Shown here in pieces: positions 39,972-52,279 of a DNA stretch of 64,000 bases. The stretch spans positions 1,426,001 to 1,490,000 of the forward strand of contig JAAXNY010000010.1 in NCBI GenBank assembly GCA_013420905.1. Direction: 5' to 3'. The notes below the pieces were generated by a model. It searched no databases and was not told the origin of the DNA. It saw only the letters and a program-made list of their open reading frames with translations. This stretch comes from Collybia mongolica. Its lineage: Eukaryota > Basidiomycota > Agaricomycetes > Agaricales > Clitocybaceae. The position numbers and the translations under genes were made by a program. How positions within the stretch are numbered: position 1 is the first letter of the stretch; every line of letters starts with the position of its first letter.

Positions 39972-41309
39972 ATGAACGGACAAGAAGCATTTCGAAGGCT
40001 CGCAAATCAGCTAAAGGCAGCTGGTGGTGGCGGCGGACCCCTCCCTGGTGCTCCGAAAGGTCTTTTTGCAGGTAGTGGGCTTCTTATTGCTTTAGTTGCG
40101 GGTGGGTTTGCCTTGAACGCTAGTTTATTTAACGGTGCGTTTTCTCGCTTTTGTCTTCCTGAAATTCTGCTCTTATACATACCCGGATTGTAGTTGACGG
40201 TGGTCATCGTGCTATCAAATATACTCGGTGAGAGGTTCTCTAACCCCATTGTAAGGTGGTATGTAAACTCCCTGTTAGGCTTCATGGAATCAAAGAGGAA
40301 GTATACAACGAAGGAACCCATCTGGTTGTAAGTATATAAGTACACCACATACCTTCCTCTATCTCCCGGCACTGATGTAGATTAGCTTCCTTGGTTCGAA
40401 ACACCAATCGTCTTCGACATTCGCGCAAAACCACGAAATATTGCGAGCTTAACTGGGACCAAAGGTCAGCTCTTCGCTGACTCCCTTTGTATAAAATGTC
40501 AACACAAATATGTTAGACTTGCAAATGGTTAACATCACATGCCGTGTCCTTTCTCGCCCATCTACACAAGCATTGCCAACAATTTACCGAGAACTTGGCA
40601 AAGATTATGACGAGCGGGTTTTGCCATCCATAGTCAATGAAGTGCTCAAGAGTGTTGTTGCTCAATTTAATGCCAGTCAGCTGATAACTCAGCGTGAACA
40701 TGTATGTAGTTATATTCATCCTACAATAATTGTATTTAACATCACGCAGGTGTCACGCCTTGTTCGCGAGAACCTGACCACTCGGGCCTTACGGTTTAAC
40801 CTTGTCCTGGATGACGTTTCCATTACTCACGTAGCTTTCTCTCCGGAGTTTACCCATGCAGTCGAGGCTAAACAAGTCTGTCATTACCTTTGTCTTTATA
40901 ACATTGTTACTGATTTGCACTAGGTTGCTCAACAAACGGCCCTTCGGGCGGCCTTCTTGGTCGACCAAGCAATTCAGGAAAAACAAGTACGTTGATGCTT
41001 CTGTCCTGTTTTCAAGGTACTCATACATGATTTGGTAGTCGATCATCGTTCGTGCGCAAGGTGAAGCCCGTAGTGCGGAACTTATTGGTGAATCGATGCG
41101 CACAAACAAGGGTTTCTTGGAATTGCGTCGGTTGGAAGCTGCGCGAGAAATTGCCAACCTCCTTGCAACATCAGGGAACAGGGTTATGCTCGATTCCCAA
41201 AGCTTACTTCTCAATGGTATGTGTTATTTTTGATACTAGGAGCTCACTCACCTGGAGTTGTATAGTGGCAGGCAATGATGCGAAGGAAATTCTGAAAATG
41301 TCGAAGTAA
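39972..41309 (+). CDS. PHB2: Prohibitin-2
   Basis: Inner-mitochondrial-membrane protein that forms a ring complex with prohibitin-1, supporting protein stability and cristae. The N-terminus has a Gly/Pro-rich lead and a membrane helix ([20 protein letters not shown]), then the SPFH core with [44 protein letters not shown], and the conserved [20 protein letters not shown]. The C-terminal coiled coil includes [20 protein letters not shown]. The family lacks no motif here. The stop follows EILKMSK. About nine exons with very short introns. It stands 118 bp upstream of MSH5 on the same strand. Confidence 0.96.
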
Positions 41310-41427
41310 AGAGCAGAACAAAACCAAAGCCTATCTCGTCACATCATGTTTTTGTGACGTTGTCACATATAGCTTAACATGCGGGTCTTAATGCCTTTAT
41401 ATAAAAATCTCTTTGTTCTCTTGTACA

Positions 41428-44400
41428 ATGCTAGTGCAAAAACGGGCGCGTGATGAACCCGCATACATCGATGGAGGGGATGATTTTGACGATGAATCCT
41501 ATTTCAGTTCGAATGTTCACAAAAAGAAAGTGAGGTGGGAAAGCAATACTGACGCTACGGGGAAAACTACAGAATGCAGTGACTCTGAGAACGATTCAAG
41601 CACCTCCGAAAAGGTATTTCGCTGTAACAGAAGCGATCTGAACCAACGATTGACAGAAAGTATAGAAGTGCCTTACCATCTGGTGCAAACAGTAGGTAGT
41701 GCAACATATTTTTTCGTGGACATTTCCTACGCGCTTGCAGCGGACATGTTGGATGCGCGTATTACGACCCAGCTAAACGAACAGTCTATGTTCTCGAAGA
41801 CACCCAAGAATCTCGATATTTCGACCTGACTGACATGCGTTGAGTCCCACCGTTTTTCAGCTGGAGCCTGGTTTTATCAATTAGCCTCGCATATAGTACT
41901 TTTGCAAGCAGACCCTCAAGTCGTATTGACAAGCTCCAAATCGGACGATGATTTCATCGACAAACTCCGAGACCATGGTTGGTCCTTCCAATGTCGCCAA
42001 TCCGTTTTCTAATCATCCGGGCTTAGTGGACGTCTCGGGGGGTCTATTTCAGATCAGACCCTATAAAGACTTCACTCCATCTAAGGGACTTGATCGGCTT
42101 CTGTCTCTTAACCTACTTTCAAGTCTGCCCTCGGCCGATCCAGACGCTCTAGCCGGTTCTAATGTCTCTTTCAACGCATCTCACCGCGAAAACGCGTATG
42201 AATTCATGGCACACCAAAGAGACATTAACGAGGACCCCATGGCGAGAAGATGGAATGCTTTTATAAGACTGTCCAATTTCGCATCGATAGAGAATACACC
42301 ACTTTGTGTAACTCCATTCGACCTTATTTCCAGTTCCCCCTTTAAACCATTCGTCGTTCTTAGATCGCATCGATCGGAGCATTACTGGACCACCTCATCC
42401 GCGAGCATGCTATTCACGATCTCTATGATGATAAAGACATCAGAAGTCTGGACATTCGCGACATCGAGATTGTTTCTATGTGGCTCGTTTCACATTGCAT
42501 TCAGAGGTACTGGCTGATGTCCATTATCCAATAGAGACCAAGTCATGCATGTAAACACGGATACTTTATTGTCTGTCCCCTGTTGCAACCCACAACAACT
42601 AACCTCATGGTTGCTTAGTTCTCTTCAGATATTTGAAAACGAAAACCACGCCTCTGTTCATTCAGATAAAACGAAGGAAGGTTTATCTCTCTTTGGTTTG
42701 CTGATTCTACGGTTACCTCAACACGTCCTCCCCTCACAACTTGTTGATAGGTATATTGAACTCAACAAAGACGAGCATTGGGAGGTCGTTGTTACATACA
42801 TGGTTTCTTCGGCCATCACTGTCGATTTATACCATCAGCGCGCGCCACGATGCCGTTTCGTATTTCATGAGCGCAGAAAATCTGGGACCTGCAAACGTCA
42901 TGCGCAACCACCTCAAAGGGATAAAGAATGTCCCGCGCATTTTAGGTGTAATGAGGACTGGAAGAGCGAAGATTTCAGACTGGCAAGGACTAGTAAAGGT
43001 GGGGGTACCCAGTATTTCTTAGCGAAAATTTCGGCTAAAACATGAACGAACTAGTTTTCATTTCACTCGGTCATGCTGAGAGAGACTCTAGGTGAACTGC
43101 AACAATCAACCGAGATTAATATTGTCAAAAAGGTCTGTGTTTATGTCTTTTCATATAAGACTTAACCAATGCAGACCAACGAAGCTTAACTCCGCCTTTG
43201 ACATCGCAAGCTTTACTAATGTCGGCAGCAAGATCAATGAAACTGTAAACCGCATGTTGTTAATCATGCCCAAGTGGCTAAGGTTGGACTAGATTGATTG
43301 GGAAGAATCCGCCAATGCGGGGAGAGTGTGCGTTCGCCCCAACATAGACGAGGAGCTAGACAATAGGAAACACGTATACCATGGTATTGATTCCGTGCTA
43401 GTAAGCAATCATTTTTAGATACGCTGAAGAGAATATTTGACCCCACTGATCCTCTGCCTAGTCAAAGGTGGCAGAACAAATATGTGAGACTGTATCATAT
43501 GATTTCACATCAACCCTGAATGTTGTCTACTTTCCTCAACTCGGTAAGTCCAAATTTTTACCTTGAAACAGTAACTTTTATCAAAATACAGGTTTTCTTA
43601 TATGTGTACCCATGCTGGAACGATGGCGGACAGAGGAAGGTATTCAATTCATCGACGGATGGAGTTTTCAGGTGAATACCAGAAACCAAAGGAAGTACAT
43701 GTCGTTAACCCACTTTAGTTTTCATCCGAGTACGTATCATGTTTGAGCGCTTGATTCCCATTCAGCTAGGATTCATCCAGTGCACATGTGTATTTCAAGT
43801 CACAAGAGATGCGCGGTATGCATAGTCGACCCGTTCCCCGTGCAACCATTCAACCGAGAATGTCATAACAGATATGGATGATCACATCGGGGACCTACAT
43901 TCATCCATTGTCGACCGAGAAATTGAAATCATCCAGGAGCTGCTTGAGGAAATTCTTGTTTTTGACAGGAGTATAAATAATGTGTGTGATGTATGTGCCG
44001 AGTTGGATTGCTTGTTGTCTTTCGCAGAAGCGTCAAGGTTATATGGTTACCAGAGGCCGCAGATGGTCGAAGACAATGTGATCGATATTGTACAGGGAAG
44101 GTAAGATTTACCAGTACTAATCATACCAATACTAAATCCTGATATTGTTCGTTAAAGACACCCTCTGCAAGAACAGGTTGTAGACACGTTTGTTCCGAAC
44201 GATGCTTATCTTGCAGGTGGTCTGGGCGCCATTTCCCCCTTTACGGAGACTGAAGGGGGCAGGAGATTAAATAGCGTCTTACTGTGCACGGGTCCCAACG
44301 CTTGCGGGAAGGTGCGATATCCCCGCGTTTCTTTCGGTATACTGTTAAATGCTTCATGAAGAGCGTGTATTTGAAACAGGTTGGAGGTTATATCCGTCCA

Positions 44401-45736
44401 TTCAACTATGCTCAACTATTACAGATCGCTTTAATTCAATATATGGCCCAGGTATTTTCTGTTAACCATCCAAATGACTCGCTCTGACCGGCCCTTCAGA
44501 TCGGGTGGTAGGTACTTTCCAGTTTGCCTGTATGTGCCATGTCTTCAACCCTCTCTATCTGCAGTTTTGTTCCAGCTGAGTCCGCGATGCTTGGAATTGT
44601 TGACAAAAGTACACATGCCGCGTTCTCCCACGCACCAAGCCCTTCGCAGTCGTTCTAAACTACCTTTCTTTAAAGTTTTTACTCGCATCTCAACTCGGGA
44701 ATCTGTTTCCAAGGTAGGAGCGTGCGATCTGAGCTCCTGGGAGTGAAAAAGAATGACAGGGGGATGACTTCAGGTTCAGTCCGCATTCATGATCGATCTC
44801 AATCAAGTCTCTCTGGCCCTGCGTAACTCCACCACTCGCTCGTTGATCCTCCTGGATGAATTTGGCAAGGGAACACTCTCAACAGGCTCGTAATTTCTCT
44901 CTTTGATAAAGTAATCACTGCTATCTCTTGGCTGACGACATTTTCATACCTCTGTTTCCAATTTGAACGTCTAATTATTTTGTCTCTGTTTTCTACGCGG
45001 AACACTTCACCATTTCAGATGGCGCTGGTCTGTTCTGTGGAGTCCTGAAAGAACTTCTCGACCGAGGTCTAGAATGTCCGAAAGTTCTCGCCGCCACACA
45101 TTTCCATGACGTTTTCCGGGAAGGCCTGCTTGATCCCAATACAACTCCCATTTCTTTTCGACACATGCAAGTTATGTTTACTTCGAGTGACGGTACGATA
45201 TCGAAGGGAAGTCGATCTTTGGACTCCTCAAGATCAGAGAATGACGAGGACATCCGCCCGAGTGAACACAGTATCATGGCTAGGGAGAAGATTACTTATT
45301 TGTATAGGTGAATGCTGTTGCTTTTTTTTCATTCCCATTATATGAAAAATATCTCCTCGGTGTGACACAGAGTAGCGGAAGGACTCTCGTTGGAGTCCCA
45401 TGCTGCGAAATGCGCAGAAATATTCGGTGTGCCACCTCGAATTGTCCAGCGAGCACAATATGTCAGGTGTGTCTATCCTTACCTCCGAAGGGTATGTATG
45501 ATCCCTGATCGCGAGTTCCCCTCAGCCACCTGATCTCCAACCATGAGCTCGGGCGCCTTTTGGATGAAGAGATGTCGGAACGGGAGCGGCTCGACCTCGA
45601 ACATGCTGAAGAAGTTTGCCGCCGATTTTTAGCATGGGACTTGGACGCATCAGATCAAGACGGTACGGTCAAAGCAAAATTAAAACTATGTCTTGGAAGA
45701 ACCACTGAAGAGGAAAAGTTTGAGTCGGCCGACTGA
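41428..45736 (+). CDS. MSH5: Meiotic MutS homologue MSH5
   Basis: Partner of MSH4 in the MutS-gamma complex that stabilises meiotic recombination intermediates and promotes crossovers. The acidic N-terminus ([15 protein letters not shown]) precedes the MutS core: lever/clamp region, then the ATPase domain with Walker [15 protein letters not shown] (an intron falls between GK and S), the YMAQIGCFVPAESA segment, the Walker [10 protein letters not shown] and the His-switch-type ATHFHD. There is no mismatch-binding domain I, as expected for MSH5. The gene is one of the longest in the window, with about 20 exons; some internal exon limits are approximate. The end [25 protein letters not shown] is read to the stop at 45734-45736. 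Confidence 0.93.
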
Positions 45737-45818
45737 AGCCGTTACTATTCCTGTATTATTGTAACTACATACATCGTGACTGTAATCGAAACCCCTATTC
45801 CAAAAATCCGGTTGGTAT
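45737..45818. terminator. Short convergent gap, MSH5 and phosphate carrier
   Basis: Only 82 bp between the two opposite stop codons; both 3' untranslated regions must overlap or be very short. Confidence 0.4.
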
Positions 45819-47139
45819 TTATGCAACTTCTTTGTGAATTTCCAGACCTGCTGGAGCTCCCAGTGCTTTAAAGGAAATGTGAGTATTTTATCTATTGACG
45901 TTGGCGTTTTAGAATTACCATCCTTGATTGCACCGTACATCAAGAATTGTGATGATACTAGCCCCGCCGTCATGATCATACGGGGTCCAAGGCCTGCAAA
46001 CAAACCTCTGAACCCTGCTTCCTTAGCAAGGGTAGTGAGGCGATAAATCATGGATCCCTTCGGGCCATGACCTTTGTTGATTTGGCTCAAAAGGGTGTCA
46101 GCCGGCTATGTTGTTCATCAGGATATGAAACAGAAACTGAGATTGAGCACTGACATGACTTAAGACGGCAGCAGCAAAACCCGCGATGATGCCACTTCCC
46201 AACGCCAAACCAAATTTTGATGTTCCAGAGAGAGACTGTTTCGTTTCTTCTGAAATATTACGGTACACAATTTCATGACACAGCTCATTCACCGTGAACT
46301 GGCCGATTGCATACGGGATCTGCCTGGCATACAAATTGAACTGAATACTACGCAACGAGATAATGCTGGATACTGACTTGCATATGATAGGAAGAAATCC
46401 AGCATATAGTTCACGGAGACCGCCTTCACGCGCAAGCCGTGTAGCCCCGCTGACCAGACCTGTAGCATAACCCCTTTGAGAAACCATGCGAATCCGGGTC
46501 GCCTCTAGAGGTGTTAAGAGGATATCTGCGAAGAACCTAATCGGATGAATCGGCGACAGGACAAAATATATCATCCAAAGCATACTCTGCGACGCTTGCA
46601 GCACCCAGGTATATTACTGTACGGTACTTGACCGCCGTCTCTTGGTCTCCGGCGATCTCGACAAACTTTTTCTTCCACATCTCATATCCCGCAAATTTAG
46701 CGCCTCCTTGTGCGAGGTACCCCGCAGCTGTGGGACCGAACCCAGTTAGCAGAGCTGAGGCGCCTTCCTTGCCTATAACTTGTCTAGTTCCCGACACGAA
46801 ACCAAGGCCTTTGAAGGCCGGGTCAATCTGTATACGCGTCTTGACCACATCAATTGCTTTGTTGGAGGTAAGAAAAGGCGATACATATATTCGATCAATA
46901 AACTCACGCGTCATAGCACCATGGCTTATCCTATTTCAATCTAAGTACAAGAAAAAGCACGATCGGTCATATATGCGCACGTGCAGCAAATGGCGCCTGT
47001 GTCAAAATGCAATCAGGCTAGAAAACCCTTGGTTGAGAATGCTCTGTTCCTCACCAGCAAGGAAGAAAGATTGATAGTCGCGACCTGTGAACTGAGGAAC
47101 GAGGTATGGATGATTTGGGGATTGATTTTCAGGAGGCAT
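45819..47139 (-). CDS. MIR1: Mitochondrial phosphate carrier
   Basis: Inner-membrane transporter that brings inorganic phosphate into the mitochondrial matrix for ATP synthesis. Three mitochondrial-carrier repeats: PIDVVKTRIQIDPAFKG in repeat 1, TPLEATRIRMVSQ in repeat 2 and HPADTLLSQINKG in repeat 3 (each with the PxD/ExxR/K core). The segments GKEGASALLTGFGPTAAGYL and LYAGFLPIICKQIPYAIGQF are typical of Mir1/SLC25A3. The start at 47139 (MPPENQSPNHPYLVPQF) precedes the first helix, and the end is GAPAGLEIHKEVA after an intron with a GTAATT donor (the final exon begins at codon Ala of DALG). It is the Mir1 rather than the Pic2 type by these motifs. Confidence 0.93.
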
Positions 47140-47358
47140 GGTAAATGGGGGACTGAGGGAGAGTAAAGGGGCCCCATTTATACATTTAGATAGGATGGTG
47201 ACGTCATGGGATGGCTCTAACACGGTATTATTATAAAACTCGAGGTTTCGGGTAAACATTACCCATCAACCGTATCGTGAATCGTTGACGTGACCGTAGT
47301 TCCTTGGCCAATCCGTATCAAGTTACGTACTACGGATAACGACAAGTAACACTCCACC
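47140..47358. promoter_or_regulatory. Divergent promoter, phosphate carrier and ABM gene
   Basis: 219 bp between start codons. Contains a GACGTCATGG-like sequence near 47201-47209 (TGACGTCA is the ATF/CREB core); resemblance only. Confidence 0.35.
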
Positions 47359-48120
47359 ATGCCGATCCTAGAAGTCGTTACGTTTCCTGGATCCGATGTA
47401 TTTATCAAGGACCGAACCGTGTCCAAGGCGGTTCTTGAGAAACTCGCAGGGGCCGCAGGGTTTATCAGGTAGGTGTCGTTTCAAGTTGCAGATGCCGGAG
47501 AACTAATAATAATTCAGCACATATCATGGCCTCCAGGTCGAGGATGGAAGGACAGGGTACTTATTTGTTGGTAATACCTTTAAACTCTCATCATCGTGTT
47601 ACCATATCACCTACTGAGTTGCTGCCAGTTTGGGAGACATATGAGCACCATAAAATTTTGATGGAACACAAGGATTATAGAGAATTAGTTCAATCTCTTA
47701 AACTATCCACTTCAGGGACTCTTGAAATGCAGCACATCAACTTCGACGGCGATCCCACCCTCGCGCTAACGTCTCCTATGATGGAGCTTGTCACATTCAA
47801 GGCGAGGCCCAGCATGGAAGAGAAACTCGTATCGGGATTCGGAAGGCTTGCTAGAGAGCTTATTAAGGCCCCGTCCTGCCGCCGTGTGGTTTTTGGGGGA
47901 AGTAGAGAGCACAAGGGCACGTTCATAATGGCCATCGGATGGGATAGTTTCGAGGTATATATACATATGAAATCTTTGAAAACGATTTGGACCTGAAATC
48001 AACCGACAGGCACATTATGAAACAGTCAGGGATGAGGCATTAAAAGTTATCATTGATGACCTCTACGCTGCGGCAGATATTGAAATCCGGCATACCAGCC
48101 TTGTTCAGTTTTCAGCTTAA
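47359..48120 (+). CDS. ABM-like dimeric alpha/beta-barrel protein
   Basis: About 200 aa in four exons. Two related halves, PILEVVTFPGSDVFIKD then a helix (SKAVLEKLAGAAGF), and a second PMMELVTFKARPS followed by a helix (FGRLARELIKA), fit two antibiotic-biosynthesis-monooxygenase (ABM/dimeric barrel) folds in one chain. Tyr/Trp-rich positions (TGYLFVVWETYEHH and IMAIGWDSFEAHYETV) are the typical ABM signature. Proteins of this fold include small oxygenases and stress proteins; no specific substrate can be inferred. Confidence 0.78.
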
Positions 48121-48165
48121 TTCTACGTGCTTATAACCCAATAATATCTTACTGGTTTTGGAGCT

Positions 48166-49943
48166 TCATCGTTTCCAACTAGCGCCTTTCTTTGTCATGT
48201 ATACGCAACTAAACGTTTGAAGGTTGTTCCTAAACCAAGGAATCCACTCCGGGTCGATCAGGTCGCATCCGTCTACCTGAAGAGACAGCAATTTCTGATC
48301 CGGAATAGTTGGAGCAGGTTCCGCAACCTTTAAATCGGGACGAGGAAGACGAGACCTAATTAATCGTACGAGGGGACCGGTTCGAACGCCAGGGGAATAG
48401 CTGACATTAAGATGAGTCAATGAGGGGCACATTAACCTGGCGGGAGCTGTTGTGCTTGATCCAACTACATTTGCGGTACCGTTTGAGGGCTGAAGGGGAG
48501 TCGACAATGCCTCCACAACCTCGTTAGTTGTGCCTGAAAGGTGGGATAGCTCCAAGCTTTTCAGAGATGTGGCCTCGCGCAGAAAATCAATGAGGTATGA
48601 GGGTGATATAAGCGACTGAATGATGGATAGCTCCAGGAGCCTGGCTGGCTGGATTTTATGAAGCACAGTGTCCAGTGCCAGCGACCCCCGGCGAAGATGT
48701 AACTTTCGAAGGATGGGGACGGTCAAGCAGTTAGCAACGTTGAGTAATCCGGCGCCTGCAAGCTCGAGATAGAGCAAGTTTGGTAGTTCCACTGCTATGT
48801 CAAGCAAAGGAGGTGGGAATGATTGGGCATCAATCACAAGAGTCTCGAGTTTTGGGTTTGCTGCCAATGCAGGAACCAGTTCGCCAGTAGTAGTACAATC
48901 CCTGACATCCAAATGAACCAGTTTGCTGAAGCACGCCGTGAACTCGTTCCACGAGAAATTAGCGTGGACCATAGTGAGCGACCGTATCATAGAACCCTCC
49001 ACGAAAAGTGTGCTCCTGAAGGTGCGAGGAACCACTGCGTAGTCGTCGACCGTCAGAGTTGTCAAATGGCCGAGAATGTGTTTCAGTGACATGCTTTCCA
49101 GGTATCTCGCAATGTCCCATATCTCCACGCTACAGACACGTAAGCGATCCCACCTCATACGAGTGAGGGCGTCACAAGGCCAATGGCGGTGCTCAACGGC
49201 GGAGGCCTTGACATACAACTCTCGAATATGACCATTCGATCGATCAACCCACTGGGTAGCCTTCTGTCTCGGATTTCTATGGGTAAGAATAAGGGTACCC
49301 CACAAATATGGGGTGTGCCAGATGGTTCTGCGCCAGTGCTGGCAGACACGAAGGAGCACCAGAAGCTTGTCCGGGCTTTCAGTAACGATTAAACTGAAAA
49401 TCTCGCCCACTAGCTCTATCGGGAGTTTCCCGAAGTGATATTGGGCACTTTGTCGGGATCCCCCCACGATCTTTCTTCGAGCATCTTTGACAGTGATTTG
49501 CCGAGATTGTTCTACAGCTTCCTGAGCCTCCCGTATGTTATCCTTCAATTTCAACAGCTCTGCATGACGGTTTGTATCTCCTGCTTTGATTCGGTCTAGC
49601 GCCAGGTTGACCATCGTTGAAGACGCGTCAAGCTTCTGTATTAGTAAGAATAATCTGGCAGCACGAGCATAGCCCTGCCACCGATCAGGAGCCAGCCCGA
49701 TCGCTTTCTTCGCATCTCGAAGCGCGTCTTTGAGCTTTCCAAGCTTCTCATAGACGGCTGCGCGTGAGTCGTATACAGAGAATTGTTCGTCCCCACCCAC
49801 AACGAGGGTCTACATGTTCCCAAATCAGCGACCGATGTGAGGATAGTGAAAAGACGTGCCTCAGTGAGATACCGCAAAGCGTCTTCATAGCGAGCGTCAC
49901 GAAAGCTCGATATACCTAGGTTAAATGAAGCTTTCCATGCCAT
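48166..49943 (-). CDS. TPR-F-box-LRR protein (Pof3/Dia2-like design)
   Basis: 575 aa in two exons (49860-49943 and 48166-49809). The intron (49810-49859, 50 bp, phase 0) has a GC donor, GAG/GCACGT, and ends ATGTAG. The N-terminus is a run of TPR helices: MAWKASFNLGISSFRDARYE, DSRAAVYEKLGKLKDALRDA and APDRWQGYARAARLFLLIQ. The F-box follows (FGKLPIELVGEIFSLIVTES, then LLVLLRVCQHWRRTIWHTPY). The C-terminal half is leucine-rich repeats such as LETLVIDAQSFPPPLLDIA and LNVSYSPGVRTGPLVRLIR. This order, TPR then F-box then LRR, is that of fission yeast Pof3 and budding yeast Dia2, which link ubiquitination to replication and chromosome stability; that function is inferred only from the design. Confidence 0.87.
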
Positions 49944-50355
49944 GTTATAAATTGACGCGACGATGTACAACAATTGTCATCAGAAAGTCCTTATTCACGA
50001 CAACTCACGGTCACGGGGACGCAAGACCCGAGTGTTTTTGACTTGGCTCGACTCCAATTGCCATCGAAACATTATTGTAGGACTCGGATATCATCACGAT
50101 AGTGGTGAAGGGCATAAAACATAATTATTGGATTGACACCCGCCAACGACATTTGGTTGTTATGTGTGTGCAATGCAGTACTGCTGCCCAATTTCAAGAT
50201 CTGATATCGACTCTGGGCGCCTGGTGACCTATTTCGGGCTGCTGTATTTGACGTTCGAGAAAGTTCGATACACAGTCAGACACCTTCCCTCATACTTATT
50301 TCCGGCTGAGGGCCTACACTTTTCTCCTATTACTTTCTATCAAACGCACTGACAG
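49944..50355. promoter_or_regulatory. Divergent intergenic region, TPR-F-box and CDC37
   Basis: 412 bp. No gene recognised. It must hold both promoters. Confidence 0.4.
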
Positions 50356-52080
50356 ATGTCTTTGAATTATTCCAAGTGGGACCGGCTCGAGGTGTGCCCA
50401 GCTACTACGGTCTCCAATCGATCAAGCTAAGATTGTATTTTATTTCAGCTTTCTGACGATTCTGACATCGAGGGACACCCTAATGTTGATAAGCGTTCGT
50501 TGATCGGGTGCGTTTGTATTTTAGTTAGGATGATCAGTTTGTTTTGAGTGTGGACTCACAGGTGGAAGCAACGAGATATTCATGAAAAGCGTGAAGCCCG
50601 AAAGCACAAGATCGTCCAGCTCCGTGCTCAGATCAATTGCAACAATGTGCTTCTACCACGAATCACCAAGATAGCTGTAACACTAGCTAACCCTGCCACA
50701 TCCCCACCCGTCCCTGTTTACTTCAACTCTTTGGTGGAACAATTAAAAGCCAACCCATCTCGCGACTGTCCTCCCGGTAATGATCCCACTAAACTTGAAC
50801 ATACATACGATGGAATGCTATTAAGCCTGCTCACACAAGTTGGTGAGGAGTCGCGGGTGAAAGTCAAAGAGGCTGGAGTATTAGAGGCAGACAGAGAAGC
50901 AAGGCTAGGGAAGGAGCTAGCTAAAAGCATGGATGACCATGTTAAGAGGTTATCAGCTACGATCAAGAAAGATACTGCGACCCTGGAAGCAGAAGAAAAT
51001 GAACAGAAGAAACATATTACAAGCGAAGACATACATGAGGGCTTCGAAAATAAAGTGAACTCACAGATTCTTTCATTCTTTCAAACTGCTTTTCGCTCAC
51101 GTATGCAATTTTCAGTACATTCCCCCAAAGCCTGAACCTCCGCCAGTTCCGATCACGAAAGTCGACAAAGGGAAGAAGAAAACTACTGAGATCGAAGTGT
51201 TGAACCCGAAAGGCGTGGCTTCGACTCAGAACGAGCCCAAAGTAATTACCGACTCTGCCTTGAGCGAAGATGACGATGCCCTTCCAGAATTGACGCCTTC
51301 TCTCGTGGAGTTTTCCAAGATTCCCCTACGGGCATACGATGAATCGTTCCAATTCATTCAGGCACATCGCGACGTTGTTGTTTCAGGCGCGTCCGATGCT
51401 CTTCTCGTAGCGGCGTTCCGAGCGCAAAGTGACGATAAAGCCAAGTATGCGAAGCAATGCGTTCACCAGAGTCTTCTGTTGCAATACTGTGAAAAACTTG
51501 GTGGGGACGGTGTTCGTGTTTTCTTCCGCAAGTATGCCACACATTTTGAGCTATCACACATATATCCCTATTGACTGATCCCTTTAGGATGATATCAGGA
51601 GATGAACGAGCGGAGAAGGTCTTTGTCAACGATGTGGAGAACACCTACAACCACCTCGTTACTCGCGTCAAGGTATCGCGGGAAGAGGCGGAAGTCCAAC
51701 AAGAGCAGATCCAGTTGGTTCCAGAAAATCCTGACCAGACCATCACTTTTAATGTTCCCGATGGTCCGCCTCCCGAAGAATTAGTTTTCGAGGGGCCTGG
51801 GGCAGAAGAAATGGATATAGAAGAGCTAAGGAAAGCATTGCAATTTCGGTGGGATGTGTTCGAAGCCTTCCCGCAGGACCTTCAAGAAGCCCTCAAGGGA
51901 GGTTTGTTGGCCGATGTCAACAAAGTCCTGGGAGAGATGGATGTCGCAACCGCGGAAGGTGTGGTGCAGCAGCTAGATATGGCAGGAATTCTAAGTTTTG
52001 CAGAGGGTGGTATCCGAGATGAAACGCCAGCTAAGAATACTGGTGGGGAAGCCAGTACAAGTACGGCGACGTCTGCGTAA
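50356..52080 (+). CDS. CDC37: Hsp90 co-chaperone Cdc37
   Basis: Co-chaperone that delivers protein kinases to Hsp90. The N-terminal kinase-binding domain starts MSLNYSKWDRLELSDDSDIE and continues GHPNVDKRSLIGWKQRDIHE; the Ser in SDDSDIE lies in the CK2 phosphorylation context that activates the family. A long charged coiled coil follows. Then comes the Hsp90-binding middle domain with YDESFQFIQAHRDVVVSG and AKYAKQCVHQSLLLQYCEKL, and the C-terminal domain with ELRKALQFRWDVFEAFPQDL. The Thr/Ser-rich end (ASTSTATSA) is an ordinary tail. Four to five exons; a short one near 50441-50510 gives the HPNVD motif. Confidence 0.95.
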
Positions 52081-52279
52081 TTGAACTTCTTGAGCATTGT
52101 CTTACCCCTCCTCCCCCCCGGCCTTACCTTTACCTGCAATTAACCTCCCAACTTGCGTGTCCATGTGTCAAGTATGTTTCGTATGCAAATTAAAGTCTTC
52201 TCATACATCGTTGAAAAGTGCGGGAGTATAAATAGTGAATGATCGGTATAGCAACGAAGCCTCTTCCTTCAAAATGTAT

